Part shown: one piece after another, positions 63,610 to 64,000 of the stretch
Layout of the letters: each line of letters begins with the position of its first letter
Position numbering within the stretch: position 1 is the first letter of the stretch
Assembly (NCBI GenBank): GCA_046347045.1
Contig: JAXMGX010000007.1
Location: 169,526-233,525, forward strand
Origin: ZC4RG30 sp046347045
Lineage (GTDB): Bacteria; Pseudomonadota; Gammaproteobacteria; Steroidobacterales; Steroidobacteraceae
Reading direction: 5' to 3'
Length of the DNA: 64,000 nucleotides
Program-made: the position numbers and the translations under genes
The notes under the pieces: generated by a model
What the model saw: the letters and a program-made list of their open reading frames with translations, nothing else
What the model was told of the DNA's origin: nothing
Database searches by the model: none

Positions 63610-64000
63610 CTAGGCGCGCAGCAGCTCGCCCACGTTCTCGATGATGCGATGGGGACGGCGCGAGGTGGGCTGCTTCAGCCACTGCGCCCGCGAAGCGGTT
63701 CCGGTGCACACACCGATGCCGGTGGCGCCGCCGCGCCGCGCCATGATCATCTCCACCAGCGGATCGTCGCCCACCACACCCACTTCGCTCTTCTTCACGC
63801 CGAGCTGCCGGGCAAGGTACGACAGCGCGTACTGCGACGGCTTGCCAGTGATGATGGCCGGTGCCTTCGTCATGCGTCGCAGCGCCGCAGTGATTGCATA
63901 GGAATAGCCGATGGTGCGCCCCTGCTTCGAGGCGAAGAACGGCACGTCGGAGGCCACGTACAATTTCGCACCGCCCCAGATGGCATTGCAGGCCATCTCC
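63610..64000 (-). CDS. HAD-superfamily (NagD-like) phosphatase, 5' end outside window
   Basis: The reading frame is open to the window edge. The visible C-terminal ~129 residues include the cap end (GAKLYVASDVPFFASKQGR), motif III Lys in ITGKPSQYAL and motif IV VGVVGDDPLVEMIMARRGGATGIGV. NagD/PGP family phosphatase by pattern. Motif I lies outside. Confidence 0.85.
   Translation of the reverse strand, partial: EMACNAIWGGAKLYVASDVPFFASKQGRTIGYSYAITAALRRMTKAPAIITGKPSQYALSYLARQLGVKKSEVGVVGDDPLVEMIMARRGGATGIGVCTGTASRAQWLKQPTSRRPHRIIENVGELLRA

Overview
The window is about 64 kb of uninterrupted, high-GC chromosomal DNA. I estimate GC in the upper 60s by eye and did not compute it. Genes are tightly packed on both strands, with many ATGA/TGATG overlaps and GTG/TTG starts. 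The content is that of a free-living aerobic gammaproteobacterium near Steroidobacterales/Nevskiales/Xanthomonadales. Pointers are a MlaEFD-type lipid exporter, a YtrA-type GntR operon, FadE, GspA/GspB, RimO, GlmU/GlmS, a catabolic TonB receptor, PVA-dehydrogenase-like quinoproteins and a DUF1592/DUF1552 pair. The taxonomic guess is inference. I see no rRNA, tRNA, insertion sequence, prophage or CRISPR array, and no gene-free stretch over 300 bases. The longest is 16991-17270, which holds the TonB-receptor promoter.

Layout. 1-3.4 kb: end of a HAMP-PAS-GGDEF-EAL protein, then a membrane-anchored phospholipase-D-like protein. 3.4-9.5 kb (minus): a near-gapless run of two tiny membrane-protein genes, a YtrA-type GntR regulator, an ABC ATPase and permease, then mlaE-mlaF-mlaD and an auxiliary lipoprotein. 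Two GGTG-N16-CACC palindromes precede the run. 9.6-14.4 kb (plus): malate dehydrogenase, a double M16 peptidase lipoprotein and an unknown membrane protein. 14.4-19.5 kb (minus): TonB receptor, exported carboxylesterase and a secreted SnoaL-like protein, which together look like an uptake and hydrolysis unit. 19.6-21.7 kb: metR-like regulator divergent from a MetE-core methionine synthase, with MetR boxes between. 21.7-28.2 kb (plus): class A acid phosphatase, fadE, a DUF4399 protein, gspA and gspB.

28.2-33.8 kb: an unknown exported protein, then a three-gene signalling set (receiver-like/TM/TonB-C protein; receiver-like Ser/Thr kinase; CheA-like ATPase with a degenerate HPt). 33.8-38.1 kb: a glycosyltransferase facing a coupled minus-strand operon of methyltransferase, 52-aa ORF, CobW-family GTPase and WD40-like protein. 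38.1-46.7 kb: rimO, a serine beta-lactamase-fold hydrolase, arylamine N-acetyltransferase, glmS, glmU, GNAT, VIT-family transporter and a DUF3465 protein.

46.8-58.4 kb: an accessory-looking, mostly exported redox block. It has a four-gene operon (DUF1592 di-heme protein, Tat-exported DUF1552 protein, exported ankyrin protein, Tat-exported metallo-beta-lactamase-fold protein), followed by two PVA-dehydrogenase-like quinoproteins flanking a degenerate HD-GYP gene. 58.4-64 kb: dodecin facing dps, a Tat-exported aldo/keto reductase, an mltA interrupted by one in-frame TAG, GST, GNAT, two NTF2-like proteins and a HAD phosphatase cut by the window edge.

The best candidates for something undescribed are the TonB/kinase/ATPase set (29372-33789) and the exported DUF1592-DUF1552-ankyrin-MBL operon (46865-53098).
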